Assembly: GCA_025965495.1 (NCBI GenBank)
Contig: JAOPWW010000292.1
Coordinates: forward strand, 1-5,805
Source: Frankiales bacterium
GTDB taxonomy: Bacteria > Actinomycetota > Actinomycetes > Mycobacteriales > SCTD01
DNA length: 5,805 nucleotides
Direction of reading: 5' to 3'
The position numbers were made by a program, and so were the translations under genes. Below are positions 5,338-5,805 of this stretch, one piece after another; within the stretch, counting starts at the first letter, position 1, and each line of letters begins with the position of its first letter. The notes under the pieces are model-generated. The model did not search any database. It was given only the letters and a program-made list of their open reading frames with translations, and had not been told where the DNA came from.

Positions 5338-5805
5338 CTAGCTGCAGCCGCTGGTGCTGCCGCAGCTCTCGCAGACGTAGCAGCTGCCGGCCGGGCGCAT
5401 CTTGACGCCGCAGGTCATGCACAGCGGGGCGTCGGCTGCCGTCCCCTGCTGCGCCTCGAGCAGCTCCGTGCTGCTGTGCACCGCAGCCGGAGCCGTCTGC
5501 ACGGCGGCGGTCGCCTGCGTCTTGGCGACCAGCACGGACTGCGCCAGGCCCTCGACGTCGATGTCGTCGCTGCTGCTGCCGTAGGAGCCGGCGACGGTGG
5601 CCGCGCGCTCCTCGGCGTTGAACACGCCGAGCTCGGACCGCGTCTCGTACGGCAGGTAGTCCAGCGCCAGCCGGCGGAACAGGTAGTCCATGATCGACTG
5701 CGCGATGCGGATGTCGGCGTCGTCGGTCATGCCGGCCGGGTCGAAGCGCATGTTGATGTACTTCGACACGAAGGCCTCGAGCGGCACGCCGTACTGCAGG
5801 CCGAT
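5338..5805 (-). CDS. nrdJ: Vitamin B12-dependent (class II) ribonucleotide reductase, C-terminal part
   Basis: On the minus strand the frame is open from the window edge to TAG at 5340-5338, giving the last 155 residues; the start and the barrel active site are outside. The sequence matches the NrdJ tail: LEAFVSKYINMRFDPAGMTD, then IAQSIMDYLFRRLALDYLP, then a variable linker with ELGVFNAEERAATVAGSYG and VEGLAQSVLVAK, then STELLEAQ and the Cys-rich end. That end reads C-x2-C-x9-C-x2-C-x2-C-x5-C, including MRPAGSCYVCESCGSTSGC. The final cysteines are thought to shuttle reducing equivalents to the active site, and the CxxC pairs may form a zinc-ribbon-like element. The enzyme makes deoxyribonucleotides from ribonucleotides using adenosylcobalamin. 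The gene converges on the TerD operon and looks like an ordinary core chromosomal gene, marking the edge of the accessory stretch. B12 control (a cobalamin riboswitch is common for this gene) would lie upstream, outside the window. Confidence 0.95.
   Translation of the reverse strand: MGLQYGVPLEAFVSKYINMRFDPAGMTDDADIRIAQSIMDYLFRRLALDYLPYETRSELGVFNAEERAATVAGSYGSSSDDIDVEGLAQSVLVAKTQATAAVQTAPAAVHSSTELLEAQQGTAADAPLCMTCGVKMRPAGSCYVCESCGSTSGCS

Noticed and set aside
1..5805. tRNA, rRNA, CRISPR array, insertion sequence or integrase
   Set aside because: I found no repeat-spacer pattern, no transposase or integrase motifs and no tRNA-like sequence on either strand by reading; this is not a computed search.

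Overview
The window looks like chromosomal DNA from a high-GC actinobacterium. It is visibly GC-rich with strong G/C preference at third codon positions, uses GTG starts, and ends in a class II (cobalamin-dependent) ribonucleotide reductase with the tail typical of actinobacterial NrdJ. I cannot name the genus.

Layout, left to right. Bases 1-213 are the 3' end of a DEAD/DEAH-type helicase gene with a DUF3427 C-terminus (+). Bases 332-697 encode a small two-helix membrane protein of the DUF898 type (+). Bases 946-1587 encode a DUF559 protein, a predicted Vsr-like/PD-(D/E)XK nuclease (+). Bases 1785-3458 and 3469-5199 form a tight two-gene operon (+) in which both products carry a TerD domain. 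The first protein is TerD at the N-terminus, then coiled coil, DUF4041 and a GIY-YIG (T5orf172/MUG113) nuclease. The second has a long charged helical N-terminus, a conserved core I associate with Mrr-type 'restriction system' proteins, and TerD at the C-terminus. A strong hairpin at 5288-5323 separates this operon from the convergent nrdJ gene (5338-5805, -, 5' end outside the window). The gaps 214-331, 698-945 and 1588-1784 hold no convincing gene.

The point of interest is the operon. DUF4041 plus a MUG113-type GIY-YIG nuclease is the architecture of the SNIPE anti-phage nuclease, which acts at the membrane during DNA injection. Here a TerD domain sits at the N-terminus. The partner protein carries a related TerD domain at its opposite end, where related proteins have a nuclease. 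The two TerD domains share a nearly identical C-terminal segment and both lack the acidic loop that binds calcium in classical TerD. I infer a two-component, TerD-scaffolded nuclease system, probably for phage or foreign-DNA defence. A helicase and a DUF559 nuclease lie upstream and the housekeeping gene nrdJ lies downstream, so this may be a small defence cluster beside a core gene. Function is inferred from domain content; nothing in the sequence alone proves it.
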